Below are positions 22,698 to 31,712 of a DNA stretch of 64,000 nucleotides, one piece after another; position 1 is the stretch's first letter; every line of letters starts with the position of its first letter. The position numbers and the translations under genes are program-made. The notes under the pieces were generated by a model, which searched no databases, was not told the origin of the DNA, and saw only the letters and a program-made list of their open reading frames with translations. Source of the DNA: Candidatus Pelagibacter sp. (GTDB lineage Bacteria; Pseudomonadota; Alphaproteobacteria; Pelagibacterales; Pelagibacteraceae); assembly GCA_028227525.1 (NCBI GenBank), contig JAOJAE010000003.1, forward strand, positions 1 to 64,000, in the 5' to 3' direction.

Positions 22698-23939
22698 GTG
22701 GATAAAAATATCAAAATTGGAATTGTAGGTGCTGGAATTCAAGGTGTATCGAATGCATTATTTTTACAAAAAAAAGGATTTAATGTAACTATTTTTGATA
22801 GAGACAATCCTGGTGCACAAGCAGCATCTTATGGAAATGCTGGACATTTTTCACCTTATGCTTCAGTTCCTTTAAATCGACCAGATGTTTTGGCTGATGT
22901 ACCTGCAATGTTATTAAGCTCTTCAGGACCTTTAGCTCTAAAATGGAATTATGTTCCAAAAATGATCCCATGGTTTCTTAAATTTATAATGAATTCTACT
23001 ACAAAAAAAATGATGCACACTGCAAAAAATATGCATCAGATTTTAGATTTAGCATTGCCTGCTTACGATGAATTATTTGATGAGATTGAATTGGAAGGTT
23101 TAGTTGAAAATAAAGGAATTTTATATATTTGGAATGACCAAGATTTAAAAAGTAGAGAATTGGAAATTAAAATAAGAGATGAATTAGGTGTTGAACAGCA
23201 ATTAGTTAATAAATCTGAAATTCACGATCTTGAACCACATATTAAACCTTTTTATCATGCAGGTGTTTATTATCCTTATGCAAGACACGCAAGAAACCCA
23301 AGAAAAATTCTTTTAAAACTTTTTGATTTATTTTTAAAAAAAGGTGGGAAATTTAACAAAGTAAACATTAAAGATATAAATTTTGACGAACAAAAACCAG
23401 TATTTAAAACTGAAAATCAAAGTTTTATTTTTGATAAAGTTGTAATTGCTTGTGGTGCATTTTCTAAAAAGTTAACAGATAATTTAGATGAAAAAATACC
23501 TCTTGATACTGAAAGAGGTTACCATGTTCATTTCAAAGGCTGCGATCATTTATTAAATAGGCCTGTTATCTTTTCAAACAGAGGATTTGGAATTACTCCT
23601 ATGGAGCAAGGTTTAAGAGTAGTGGGTACTGTAGAATTTGGAGGATTAGATAACCCTTTATCTAAATCGAGAATAAAAAATTTAATTGATAATGCTAAAT
23701 ACATGCTTGGCGATTTACCAGAACATGAAGATGAGTGGCTAGGATTTAGGCCTTCATTACCAGATTTTCTTCCAGTGATGGGTCCTTCAAAAAATCATAA
23801 AAATGTTTTTTATTGCTTTGGTCATCATCATTTAGGTTGGACATTAGGCCCAATATCTGGAAAGATTGTATCTGGAATGATAGCTAACGAAAATACTAAT
23901 TTAAATTTAAAACCTTATAGCTCACTAAGATTTAGTTAA
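22698..23939 (+). CDS. FAD-dependent D-amino-acid dehydrogenase-like oxidoreductase (DadA family)
   Basis: A DAO-superfamily flavoenzyme of 413 residues that probably oxidises an amino or imino acid. The N-terminal dinucleotide motif reads GIVGAGIQGVSNALFLQKKG. ASYGNAGHFSPY matches the DadA family, and the C-terminal segment DFLPVMGPSKNHKNVFYCFGHHHLGWTLGP closes the FAD site, given here as a region near residues 355-390. The start is GTG at 22698. It shares tight spacing with the exporter, hydroxyacid dehydrogenase and deacetylase-fold genes downstream. The exact substrate (D-amino acid, hydroxyproline or other) is not determined by sequence. Confidence 0.82.
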   Translation: MDKNIKIGIVGAGIQGVSNALFLQKKGFNVTIFDRDNPGAQAASYGNAGHFSPYASVPLNRPDVLADVPAMLLSSSGPLALKWNYVPKMIPWFLKFIMNSTTKKMMHTAKNMHQILDLALPAYDELFDEIELEGLVENKGILYIWNDQDLKSRELEIKIRDELGVEQQLVNKSEIHDLEPHIKPFYHAGVYYPYARHARNPRKILLKLFDLFLKKGGKFNKVNIKDINFDEQKPVFKTENQSFIFDKVVIACGAFSKKLTDNLDEKIPLDTERGYHVHFKGCDHLLNRPVIFSNRGFGITPMEQGLRVVGTVEFGGLDNPLSKSRIKNLIDNAKYMLGDLPEHEDEWLGFRPSLPDFLPVMGPSKNHKNVFYCFGHHHLGWTLGPISGKIVSGMIANENTNLNLKPYSSLRFS

Positions 23940-24842
23940 GTGAGAGAAAAATCAAATTTTCTTGCATATATTTTTTTGTTACTAACAGTAACCTTTTGGG
24001 CTGGAAACTTTATAGTTGGAAAATTTGCAAGTCATTATGAAGTGCCTCCATTTTCTTTGAATTTTTATCGTTGGTTTTTTGCTTGGTTGATTTTAGCACC
24101 ATTTACAATTTCTGAAATTTTAAAAAAAAAGGAGTATATATTTCAAAATTATAAATTGTTTGTAATTTTAGGTGTTACAAGTATTACAATTTTTAACTCA
24201 ATAGTTTATTACTCACTAAATTTTACTCAGGTCATAAGTGGAGTGCTAATGATTTCTACAATTCCAGTAATGATTATGTTTTTTTCATTTATTTTAAAAA
24301 TTGAGAAAACAAATACATTTCAAATAATAGGAGTAATACTTTCATTTTTAGGTGTAATCATAATAATTACTAAGGCTGACTTTGAAATTTTAAAAAATTT
24401 AAATTTTAATAAGGGCGATATTACAATGGTGGTTGCTATGCTTTCTTGGGCACTATACTCAACTCTATTAAAAAGACAAAAATATGAGTTATCTCAATTA
24501 AGTTTATTACAAGTTGTAATGACATTTGGATTAATTTTCTTAATTCCAGTTTATTTTATAGAGTATCAAGTTGGTTTTAGAATTAAACTTGATACGCCAT
24601 TTATCTTAATTTTATCATATGTTGTTTTGTTACCTGGTCTAGCTTCATTCATATTATGGATTAAAGGTATATCTATGATTGGAGCTAATCGATCTGGAGT
24701 ATTTTTGCATTTGATGCCAATATTCAGTGCTATAATGGCTATGATTTTTTTTAATGAAAAATTTATGTTTTATCATATTTTAGGTGCCAGTTTTATTATT
24801 ATAGGAATTTTATTATCAAATAAGAAAGTTAAAAATGCTTAA
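23940..24842 (+). CDS. EamA/DMT-family membrane transporter
   Basis: A 300-residue protein with ten predicted membrane helices in two EamA repeats, the drug/metabolite transporter architecture. The first repeat opens with the typical TVTFWAGNFIVGKFA and the second with MLSWALYSTLLKR. Such proteins usually export metabolites such as amino acids. The GTG start falls directly after the stop of the DadA-like gene, and the end overlaps the next gene by 8 bases, so it belongs to the same operon. Confidence 0.85.
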   Translation: MREKSNFLAYIFLLLTVTFWAGNFIVGKFASHYEVPPFSLNFYRWFFAWLILAPFTISEILKKKEYIFQNYKLFVILGVTSITIFNSIVYYSLNFTQVISGVLMISTIPVMIMFFSFILKIEKTNTFQIIGVILSFLGVIIIITKADFEILKNLNFNKGDITMVVAMLSWALYSTLLKRQKYELSQLSLLQVVMTFGLIFLIPVYFIEYQVGFRIKLDTPFILILSYVVLLPGLASFILWIKGISMIGANRSGVFLHLMPIFSAIMAMIFFNEKFMFYHILGASFIIIGILLSNKKVKNA

Positions 24843-25788
24843 AGTTGCAATATTAGATGATTATCAAGATGTCTCACAAGAGTTTGTGGATTTAAAAAAA
24901 TTATCTGGAAAATATGAATTTAAAATTTTTAGTGAACCTTTTTTAGATGAGGCTGATGCTATTGAGCAATTATCTGAATTTGAAGCATTATTAATAATGC
25001 GTGAGCGAACACCAATTACTAAAAATTTAATCGATAATCTTAATGATCTTAAATATATCATTACTAGTGGTACAAGAAACAAAGCAATTGATTTAGAAGC
25101 TGCAAAAAAAAGAAAAATTGTAGTTTGTGGAACGGAGATTAATTTTAATCCAACATGTGAATTGACTTGGGCTTTAATTTTGGGTTTATCAAAAAATTTA
25201 AAAACTGAAATTGATAATATGTACCAAGGTTACTGGCAAACAACAATTGGCTTTGAATTAAAAGGTAAAATAATAGGTTTAATTGGTCTTGGAAGAGTAG
25301 GGTCACAAGTTGCTAAAATTGCAAAAGCTTTTGGTATGCAGGTTATAGCTTGGAGTGAAAATTTAGATTTAGATAAATGTAAAGAGCTAGATGTTCTTCC
25401 TTGTACTAAAGAAGATTTAATCAAAACATCTGATTATATCTCGATACATGTTCAAGGAGGAGATCGTTACAAGGACTGCATCACCATTAAAGAATTTGAT
25501 CAAATGAAGAAAACTACTTTTTTGATAAATACTTCCAGAGGACCAATTGTTAATGAAGATGACCTAATAATTGCTTTATCAACCAATGTTATAATGGGAG
25601 CAGGAATTGATGTTTATGAAAAAGAACCTTTGCCAGAAGGAAATAAATTAAGATTTTTACCAAATGCATTACTTACACCTCATATTGGTTACGTTACTGC
25701 TGAAAATTATAGTATTTTTTATACTCAAATGATTGAAGATCTCGAAGCTTGCGTTAATGGAAAGCCTATTCGTGTTATTGAAAAATAA
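24835..25788 (+). CDS. D-isomer-specific 2-hydroxyacid dehydrogenase
   Basis: An NAD-dependent oxidoreductase of 317 residues interconverting a 2-oxoacid and a D-2-hydroxyacid. The Rossmann motif is GLIGLGRVGSQVAK, the substrate Arg is in NTSRGPIV, the Glu in YEKEP and the catalytic His in LTPHIG, so the active site is complete. The substrate is unknown. A plausible role is to reduce or reoxidise the oxoacid made by the DadA-like enzyme two genes upstream. It overlaps both neighbours. Confidence 0.85.
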   Translation: MLKVAILDDYQDVSQEFVDLKKLSGKYEFKIFSEPFLDEADAIEQLSEFEALLIMRERTPITKNLIDNLNDLKYIITSGTRNKAIDLEAAKKRKIVVCGTEINFNPTCELTWALILGLSKNLKTEIDNMYQGYWQTTIGFELKGKIIGLIGLGRVGSQVAKIAKAFGMQVIAWSENLDLDKCKELDVLPCTKEDLIKTSDYISIHVQGGDRYKDCITIKEFDQMKKTTFLINTSRGPIVNEDDLIIALSTNVIMGAGIDVYEKEPLPEGNKLRFLPNALLTPHIGYVTAENYSIFYTQMIEDLEACVNGKPIRVIEK

Positions 25789-26681
25789 TGGAGCTACCAG
25801 TAGTTAATCATAAAGATTATGTTGCTAAAATTGGAGATGATCACAAGTTTCCAATTAATAAATTTGGTGAACTTGCTAAATATTTAATTGATCAAAAGGT
25901 AGTAGATAAATTTCACAATCCCACTCCTTGTTCATTTGAAACCTTAAATAGAGCTCATTCTAAAAATTACATAAATGATATAAAAAATAAAACTTTAGAT
26001 AAAAATGCAATTAAAAAAATTGGTTTTCCTTTAGTTGATAGTGTGGTCCAACGATCCTTAGTTGCAACTGGGGGAACAGTATTAGCCTCAAAACTTGCCT
26101 TAAATTACGGAGTGGCTTGTAATACTGCAGGAGGAAGTCATCATGCTAATTATGATGGCGGTGCTGGTTATTGTGTGTTTAATGATGTAGCTGTTGCTGC
26201 TCATTATTTATTAGATAGAGGATTTGCTAATAGAATTTTAATTGTAGATTTAGATGTACACCAAGGAAATGGAAATTCAGATATTTTTAAAGATAATAGA
26301 CATGTCTTTACTTTTAGTATGCATTCAAAAACGAATTATCCTGCAAAAAAATCAATTAGTGATTTGGATGTTGAGCTTGAAGATAATCTTGAGGATGAAA
26401 CATATATAAAGACCCTTAAGTATTATTTAAATGAACTTAGTAATGAAAACTTTGACTTTATTTTCTATATAGCAGGAGTTGATATCCATTTTAATGACCG
26501 ACTAGGTAAGTTAAATATTTCAGATGAAGGGGTAAAACAAAGAGACGAATTAGTAATTGAAAATTTTTCTTCAAAAAAAATACCTATCTGTGGTGTTTTA
26601 GGTGGAGGGTATAATAAAGATTTTAATAAACTAGTAGAATTACACTCAATATTGCATCAAACATGTGCTAAATTGATTTAG
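25788..26681 (+). CDS. Histone-deacetylase-superfamily amidohydrolase
   Basis: A zinc-dependent deacetylase of the arginase/HDAC fold, 297 residues. The catalytic pair is in GGSHHANYDGGAGYCVFND, metal ligands are in VDLDVHQGNG and GVDIHFNDRLGKL, and the transition-state Tyr is in LGGGYNKD. Bacterial members usually remove acetyl groups from polyamines, acetoin-type or other small amides. Its one-base overlap with the hydroxyacid dehydrogenase gene suggests a small-molecule substrate in the same pathway rather than proteins. The substrate is unknown. Confidence 0.85.
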   Translation: MELPVVNHKDYVAKIGDDHKFPINKFGELAKYLIDQKVVDKFHNPTPCSFETLNRAHSKNYINDIKNKTLDKNAIKKIGFPLVDSVVQRSLVATGGTVLASKLALNYGVACNTAGGSHHANYDGGAGYCVFNDVAVAAHYLLDRGFANRILIVDLDVHQGNGNSDIFKDNRHVFTFSMHSKTNYPAKKSISDLDVELEDNLEDETYIKTLKYYLNELSNENFDFIFYIAGVDIHFNDRLGKLNISDEGVKQRDELVIENFSSKKIPICGVLGGGYNKDFNKLVELHSILHQTCAKLI

Positions 26682-26683
26682 TT

Positions 26684-27058
26684 ATGACAAAAAAAATTAA
26701 CCCAAATCTAACTGCTGAACAAAAATTAGTTTTGTTTGAAGATGGAACAGAAATGGCTGGTACCAGTGAACTCAACCATGAAAAAAGAGAGGGAAGTTTT
26801 CATTGTGCTAATTGCGGAGAAAAATTATTTGAATCAAACACAAAATACGAAAGTGGTTCAGGCTGGCCTTCATTCTACGAATCTCTACCAGATGTATTTG
26901 AAACTAAAACAGATCATCTTTTAGGTTATGCAAGAACTGAATACCACTGTAAAAAATGTGGAGGACATCATGGACATATATTTGAAGATGGGCCTGAGCC
27001 AACTGGAAAAAGATATTGTAACAATGGAGTTTGCCTAGTTTTTAAACCTAAAAGCTGA
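26684..27058 (+). CDS. msrB: Peptide-methionine (R)-S-oxide reductase MsrB
   Basis: Repairs the R form of methionine sulfoxide. The 124-residue single-domain enzyme has two zinc CxxC motifs (CANC and CKKC), the segment GSGWPSF, the HHGHIFEDGPEPTGKRYC stretch with the catalytic Cys, and a nearby second Cys (NNGVC) that may act in recycling. It begins 3 bases after the deacetylase gene. The 3' end faces the glutaredoxin gene 8 bases away, pairing two thiol-redox proteins. Confidence 0.95.
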   Translation: MTKKINPNLTAEQKLVLFEDGTEMAGTSELNHEKREGSFHCANCGEKLFESNTKYESGSGWPSFYESLPDVFETKTDHLLGYARTEYHCKKCGGHHGHIFEDGPEPTGKRYCNNGVCLVFKPKS

Positions 27059-27066
27059 TTATTTTA

Positions 27067-27321
27067 TTATTTAAGTAAATCTTGAAGCTTATTATCTTTT
27101 TCTAAAGCTCTAACATCATCATAGCCACCCATATGTTGATCATCAAAAAAGATTTGTGGGATTGTTCTTTTGCCATTTGCTTTTGAAATCATTTCATCCA
27201 TTGCACCATCTACTGTTGCAATGTTTATTTCTTTATAATCAACATTATTTCTAGTTAATAATCTCTTAGCTGCTTCACAATAATTGCAAAGCGGTCCTGT
27301 ATAAATAGTAACTGATTTCAT
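27067..27321 (-). CDS. grxC: Glutaredoxin 3 (GrxC-type)
   Basis: A dithiol glutaredoxin of 84 residues that reduces disulfides with glutathione. The active site is CNYC (residues 12-15) in place of the common CPYC. The TIPQIF cis-proline segment and GGYDD glutathione-binding motif follow as in GrxC. It is encoded on the minus strand just after the DUF2805 gene, with a 3-base gap. Upstream lies the divergent LysE gene. Confidence 0.92.
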   Translation of the reverse strand: MKSVTIYTGPLCNYCEAAKRLLTRNNVDYKEINIATVDGAMDEMISKANGKRTIPQIFFDDQHMGGYDDVRALEKDNKLQDLLK

Positions 27322-27324
27322 AAC

Positions 27325-27621
27325 TTATAAATAATCATTCTTTTTAATTTTACTAGTAATTTCTTTTCTAGAATATTCAAATTTTTTTCTGTGTTTAATA
27401 CTTTTTTGATTAACTCTTTTTCTCCATAATCTAAACGAAGTAGGTTTTACAGATCTTCTCATAATTTTAATTACTTCAGATTCAGTCTTTCCAGTTTTTT
27501 TCTCTATTTCCTCAAAAGTGATCCGATCAGCCCAGGCAGCCCAAATAACCCAATCTGGGTCATTAACCTCTGGCTCTGGATTTTTTACTTTGGTTATGGG
27601 GGTGTGACCTTTTTTTTTCAT
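27325..27621 (-). CDS. DUF2805/TIGR03643-family small protein
   Basis: A 98-residue basic protein. The core DPDWVIWAAWADRITFEEIEKKTGKTESEVIKIMRRS has the helix-turn-helix-like pattern of the TIGR03643/DUF2805 family, followed by PTSFRLWRKRV. Function is unknown; the basic tail and helical core suggest nucleic-acid contact, but this is inference. It is translated with the glutaredoxin gene and diverges from the LysE gene across 120 bases. Confidence 0.75.
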   Translation of the reverse strand: MKKKGHTPITKVKNPEPEVNDPDWVIWAAWADRITFEEIEKKTGKTESEVIKIMRRSVKPTSFRLWRKRVNQKSIKHRKKFEYSRKEITSKIKKNDYL

Positions 27622-27685
27622 AATTCCTTTATATTTGAAAAAAAAGATTAATGCATTTTTTTTAGCAAATGATATTATATGTCTC

Positions 27686-27744
27686 GATAGTCCATCTTAG
27701 CCATCTTTAGCTCCCGGTTTTTTTGGACTATCTTCCTTAAGATG
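27686..27744 (+). promoter_or_regulatory. Structured 5' leader of the LysE gene (candidate cis-regulatory RNA)
   Basis: A 9-bp inverted repeat GATAGTCCA (27686-27694) and TGGACTATC (27724-27732) can form a long stem. A second complementary pair, CATCTTA (27693-27699) and TAAGATG (27738-27744), would cover the LysE start codon at 27742. The two pairings share two bases, so they could form a pseudoknot-like or a mutually exclusive on/off pair. A run of seven T (27718-27724) lies in the loop. No known riboswitch consensus was recognised. Confidence 0.45.
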
Positions 27745-28356
27745 TATCCTTTAAATTATTTTTTATTTTTACAAATAATTTTATTCTTATTTATCACCCC
27801 AGGCACACCTAGAATTGTAATAATTTCATATTCAATGAATTATGGTGTTCAAAAATGTATTTGGACTGCTTTAGGAGATGTTACTGCAAATTTTATACAA
27901 GCAGCTTTAGTAATTTTTGTAATAGGATCTTTTTTTTCAGATAATCCAAATTTTTTAAATATTTTCAAGTGGGTTGGAGTAAGTTATATTTTGTATCTTG
28001 CATATGATCTTTATAAATCAAAGCCAAAAGATATAAGTTCTGACAACATAACATCAAAAAGTATATTTTCTTTTTTTAGAGATGGTTTTTTAGTTGCAGG
28101 TACAAGTCCAAAAGCATGGATGTTTTTTCCATTAATATTTCCTCAGTTTATTGACTTTAATTCAAATTATATTGTTCAATTTTTTATTTTAATTACAACT
28201 TATGTAGTATTAGATTTTTTATCTTTGATTGCTTATGCAGTTCTTGCAAGAAAACTTATTGTTTGGATTAAAGCTAACCCTAAAGTTATAAATACAATTT
28301 CAGCGTGCGTTTTAGTTATTATTGCTGGAATAATTGTTATTACACAACAATATTAA
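27742..28356 (+). CDS. LysE-family amino-acid exporter
   Basis: A 204-residue inner-membrane protein with about six helices. The family signature near the N-terminus is LFITPGTPRIVIIS, and TSPKAWMFFPLIFPQF appears in the middle as usual for RhtB/LysE proteins. It exports an amino acid or related compound. The start codon lies inside the complementary element of the upstream leader, so translation may be controlled by RNA structure. A binding-protein gene for a LIV importer begins 90 bases downstream. Confidence 0.85.
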   Translation: MYPLNYFLFLQIILFLFITPGTPRIVIISYSMNYGVQKCIWTALGDVTANFIQAALVIFVIGSFFSDNPNFLNIFKWVGVSYILYLAYDLYKSKPKDISSDNITSKSIFSFFRDGFLVAGTSPKAWMFFPLIFPQFIDFNSNYIVQFFILITTYVVLDFLSLIAYAVLARKLIVWIKANPKVINTISACVLVIIAGIIVITQQY

Positions 28357-28369
28357 CTTAAGTAGTAGG

Positions 28370-28440
28370 CTCTTATTGCCCCTTGCAATGAGGTTAATTT
28401 CTTTATTTAATTGATTTTTAATTAATTAATAAAGAGAGGA
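28370..28440 (+). promoter_or_regulatory. Structured leader of the LIV binding-protein gene
   Basis: Two hairpins precede the gene. ATTGC/GCAAT with a CCCTT loop (28375-28389) is extended by CTC/GAG, with a two-base bulge. The second pairs TCTTTATT (28400-28407) with AATAAAGA (28428-28435), whose right arm enters the ribosome site GAGAGGA (28434-28440). The first may also serve as the LysE terminator. A role in regulation is inference. Confidence 0.4.
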
Positions 28441-28446
28441 AATAAA

Positions 28447-29682
28447 ATGAAATTAAATAAAATTATATTAAGTTTTGTTTCTGCATTAGCAATTATATTA
28501 TCTTCATCAGTTACATCTTTTGCAAAAGTTGTAGGTGACAAGATAGTTTTAGGATCTGCTATTTCATTAACTGGTAAATACTCTTCAAATGGTGTTCATA
28601 CTCAAAACGGTTATAACATGGCCGTTGATAGAATTAACAGCATGGGTGGTATTAAAGTTGGTGGAAAAACTTACAAGTTTGAAATCATTTATTATGATGA
28701 TGAGTCAAACCCTAAAAGAGCAGCGCAACTTGCAGAAAGATTAATCAAACAAGATGGTGTTGAGTATATGCTTGGCCCATACAGTTCAGGACTAACTAAA
28801 GCAATAGCACCTGTTACAGAGAAATATGGTGTGCCGATGGTTGAAGCTAATGGTGCTTCAAGATCTTTGTTTACAAAAGGTTACAAATATCTTTTTGCAG
28901 TACTAGCACCTGCAAACTTATATCTTGATGTCGCTATTGATTTAGCAGTTGAGAAAAATAATGGAAAACCTGTATCTGTAGCAATGGCATTTGAACAAGA
29001 TGCCTTTTCTCAAGATGTTAGATTAGGTGTTTTGGAAGCGATTGAAAGAACTGGATCTAAAAAAGTAATAGACGACAAGCTACCTAAAGAACTAAATGAT
29101 ATGGCTGCAACTTTAGCAAAAGTTAAAGCTGTTAAACCAGATGTTCTTGTGGTTTCAGGTCACACTAAAGGTGCCTTAACAGCTGTTAGACAAATCGCTG
29201 AAATGAAAGTTGATGTACCAATGCTTGCAATGACTCACTGTGATGCTGCGAAATTATCAAAACAACATGGTAAAAATTCACAGTATGCATTATGTGCTTC
29301 ACAATGGCATAAAACTTTAACTTACAAGGATGATTTCTTTAAAGACGGTATGACATATGATGCTGACTTTAAAAAATTATTTGATTATGCACCCCCGTAT
29401 CAAGCAGCTGAGTCTTCAGCAGCTTTATTGGTTTTTAAAGATGCATTTGAAAGAGCTAATTCTTTTGACAAAGTAAAAGTCAGAGACGCTCTTGCTGCTA
29501 CTGATATGCAAACTTTTTATGGAAACATAAAATTTGCTGAAGGTGGTCAGAATGTTGATAAGCCAATGGTGTTATTCCAAGTTATGTGTGATGGAGATAA
29601 ATGTGAAAATAAAGTTGTAGCTCCTACTAAATGGGCTTCAGCTGAGTTGATACATCCAATTCCATCTTGGTCTCAAAGATAA
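28447..29682 (+). CDS. Periplasmic binding protein of a LIV-type ABC importer
   Basis: A family 6 (leucine/isoleucine/valine-binding type) periplasmic protein of 411 residues with a signal peptide ending near TSFA (about residue 26). The mature start KIVLGSAISLTGKYSSNGVH and the MLGPYSSGLTKAIAPV segment are typical. It is followed by a strong hairpin and then the livHMGF genes, so it supplies that importer. The ligand is not predictable; the downstream glutarate hydroxylase hints at a dicarboxylate or lysine-pathway compound. Confidence 0.92.
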   Translation: MKLNKIILSFVSALAIILSSSVTSFAKVVGDKIVLGSAISLTGKYSSNGVHTQNGYNMAVDRINSMGGIKVGGKTYKFEIIYYDDESNPKRAAQLAERLIKQDGVEYMLGPYSSGLTKAIAPVTEKYGVPMVEANGASRSLFTKGYKYLFAVLAPANLYLDVAIDLAVEKNNGKPVSVAMAFEQDAFSQDVRLGVLEAIERTGSKKVIDDKLPKELNDMAATLAKVKAVKPDVLVVSGHTKGALTAVRQIAEMKVDVPMLAMTHCDAAKLSKQHGKNSQYALCASQWHKTLTYKDDFFKDGMTYDADFKKLFDYAPPYQAAESSAALLVFKDAFERANSFDKVKVRDALAATDMQTFYGNIKFAEGGQNVDKPMVLFQVMCDGDKCENKVVAPTKWASAELIHPIPSWSQR

Positions 29683-29694
29683 TATCTAATATTT

Positions 29695-29725
29695 AAAATG
29701 CTCCCTAGCAATAGGGGGCATTTTT
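29695..29725 (+). terminator. Stem-loop after the LIV binding-protein gene
   Basis: A 13-bp stem (29695-29707 with 29712-29724, one T-G pair) closes on GCAA and ends in a T run. It lies 12 bases after the stop and 45 before livH, matching a partial terminator that favours binding-protein expression. Confidence 0.85.
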
Positions 29726-29769
29726 ATATAAAAAGTTTTAAATTTATTTAGAAAGTTTTAAAAAAATTT

Positions 29770-30663
29770 ATGGATCTACTTATATTTCAAGTACCAATAT
29801 TAATGGTTCAAGCCTCATTAGATGGAATATTACTTGGAATATTATTTGCACTTATAGCTTATGGGATGGCTCTTCAATGGGGGGTAATGAATATTATAAA
29901 TATCGCTCAAGGAGATTTGGTAATTCTAGGTGGATACATTGCTTATTTTATGTATTTGTCAGGAATTCATCCAGCTTTAGGTGTGATTGTTGCACCAGTG
30001 ATAATGTATTTTGTAGGAGTAGGTCTTTATAAATTAGTAATAAATAAAGTTGTAGATAGAGATTTATTTATCTCAATACTTGCTACATTTGGCATAAGTA
30101 TCCTTTTCATGCAGTTAATGAACTTTGCATTTGGTGCAGATGTTGTTCTTGCTAATTCTGAATTTGGAACAACTATGTTGTTTAATAATTCAGTTACACT
30201 TCCAAATTCTAAATTATTTTCAGCCATTATAAGTATTATTTTTGCAATAGGGCTCGTTATTTATATGAAAAAATCAAAGTTAGGGCGGGCAATTAGAGCA
30301 ACAGCACAAAATGCTAGAGCAGCTAAAATTTTAGGAGTTGATACTGAAAAAGTTTATGCAGCTACATTTGGAATTAATGCAGCACTTTGTGGTGTAGCAG
30401 GTGCATTAGTTGCTATTACATTTACAATACATCCTTATATGGGTCTACCTTATACAATTAGATCTTTCATGATTGTTATTATTGCAGGATTGGGAAATTT
30501 GCCAGGTGTTGCAGTTTCAGGAATGGGTTTAGGTGTATTTGAAGAATTTGCTGATTATATTCTAGGGACAGAGTTTAGAATAGGTTCTGTATTCTTATTG
30601 TTAGTTTTAATTTTAGTTTATCGAAGATTTAAACTTTCTAGAAAAAGAGAATATTTAAAATGA
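29770..30663 (+). CDS. livH: LIV-type ABC importer permease LivH
   Basis: A 297-residue permease with about eight helices. The segment IAYGMALQWGVMNIINIAQGDLVILGGYIA is the classic LivH region (about residues 24-53), and RAIRATAQNARAAKILGVDTEKV is the ATPase-contacting loop. It forms the membrane channel with LivM. Its stop overlaps livM by 4 bases. Confidence 0.92.
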   Translation: MDLLIFQVPILMVQASLDGILLGILFALIAYGMALQWGVMNIINIAQGDLVILGGYIAYFMYLSGIHPALGVIVAPVIMYFVGVGLYKLVINKVVDRDLFISILATFGISILFMQLMNFAFGADVVLANSEFGTTMLFNNSVTLPNSKLFSAIISIIFAIGLVIYMKKSKLGRAIRATAQNARAAKILGVDTEKVYAATFGINAALCGVAGALVAITFTIHPYMGLPYTIRSFMIVIIAGLGNLPGVAVSGMGLGVFEEFADYILGTEFRIGSVFLLLVLILVYRRFKLSRKREYLK

Positions 30664-31712
30664 AAAATAATAATATTATTTTATACGCTGCAATACTGAT
30701 TTTTGGTGTTCTTGCACCATTTATGCTTCCAGCATTCAAGGTTCAATTATCAATTCTTTGTATATTAATTGTTTTAGCCTTAACTTGGAATATTCAAGGT
30801 GGTGAAATGGGCTACAACTCATTTGGAAATATTCTTTTTTATGGTCTAGGTATGTATATTTGTGCTTCTGTTCAAGTGGGTATGTTTTTCCCACTAGCAG
30901 AATGGACAGAAAGTGGTGGGGAAAAAACTTTCATACATTCACCTACGCAGTTTTTTCAAGGTATGGCATTTGGACTTTTAGCAGCAGCAATTATACCAAC
31001 AATAGTTGCTGGTTTAATTGGTTATGCAATTTTAGGACTTAGAGGACACTATTTTGCAATTTGTACTTTAGGTTTAGGGGTAGCTGCAGGTGAAATTTCA
31101 GGAGGAATTGAAATTATTGGTGCAGGACAAGGGTTCACAACGCCTCCATTTCCAGAGACAGGAAACTTGGAATCTAGAGGACAGTTTTTTTATTTTTTAA
31201 GCTTTTTAGTTCTTGTATTAACTTTTGTTGCAGTAAAATCAGTTTACTCAACTCGGTTTAAATTAGTTCTTAATGCAATAAGAGACAATGAAGACAAGGC
31301 TGAAGCAATGGGTATTCAGACAATGAAATATAAAATTATTGGATGGATGATCTCTGCATTTTTCTGTGGGTTAGCAGGAGGTATCATGGGTGGATTAGTT
31401 GGTTATATAGATTCTACGGATGTTGCTTTTGATGGAAGAGAAATGGGTGTATTCATGGTTTTAATGGCAATACTCGGTGGTAAAGGAACATTATGGGGAC
31501 CTGTTATTGGCGCAACTTTATTTCACTTATTTAAAGAAGGTTTTTGGACTTACTTCTTGGGCTGGCAGTATGTAGCTCTTGGAGTTTTAATTGTTGTGAT
31601 TGTAATTTATTTCCCTGAAGGATTAATGGGATGGCTTAGAGAAAAATATCCAGAGAGGTTTGGAGAAGTGGTTGATGAAGCTGATCGTAAAGCACAGGTG
31701 GAACTAAAATGA
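30660..31712 (+). CDS. livM: LIV-type ABC importer permease LivM
   Basis: A 350-residue second permease. LALTWNIQGGEMGYNSFGNILFYGLG is the LivM family opening, RGHYFAICTLGLGVAAGEI is a conserved helix, and AIRDNEDKAEAMGIQTMKYKI is the coupling loop. About nine helices are seen. It overlaps both livH and livG by 4 bases, indicating coupled translation. Confidence 0.92.
   Translation: MKNNNIILYAAILIFGVLAPFMLPAFKVQLSILCILIVLALTWNIQGGEMGYNSFGNILFYGLGMYICASVQVGMFFPLAEWTESGGEKTFIHSPTQFFQGMAFGLLAAAIIPTIVAGLIGYAILGLRGHYFAICTLGLGVAAGEISGGIEIIGAGQGFTTPPFPETGNLESRGQFFYFLSFLVLVLTFVAVKSVYSTRFKLVLNAIRDNEDKAEAMGIQTMKYKIIGWMISAFFCGLAGGIMGGLVGYIDSTDVAFDGREMGVFMVLMAILGGKGTLWGPVIGATLFHLFKEGFWTYFLGWQYVALGVLIVVIVIYFPEGLMGWLREKYPERFGEVVDEADRKAQVELK

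Noticed and set aside
28357..28446. Glycine, SAM-II or SAM-V riboswitch before the LIV binding-protein gene
   Set aside because: The conserved cores of these riboswitches were looked for and not found; only simple hairpins are present.
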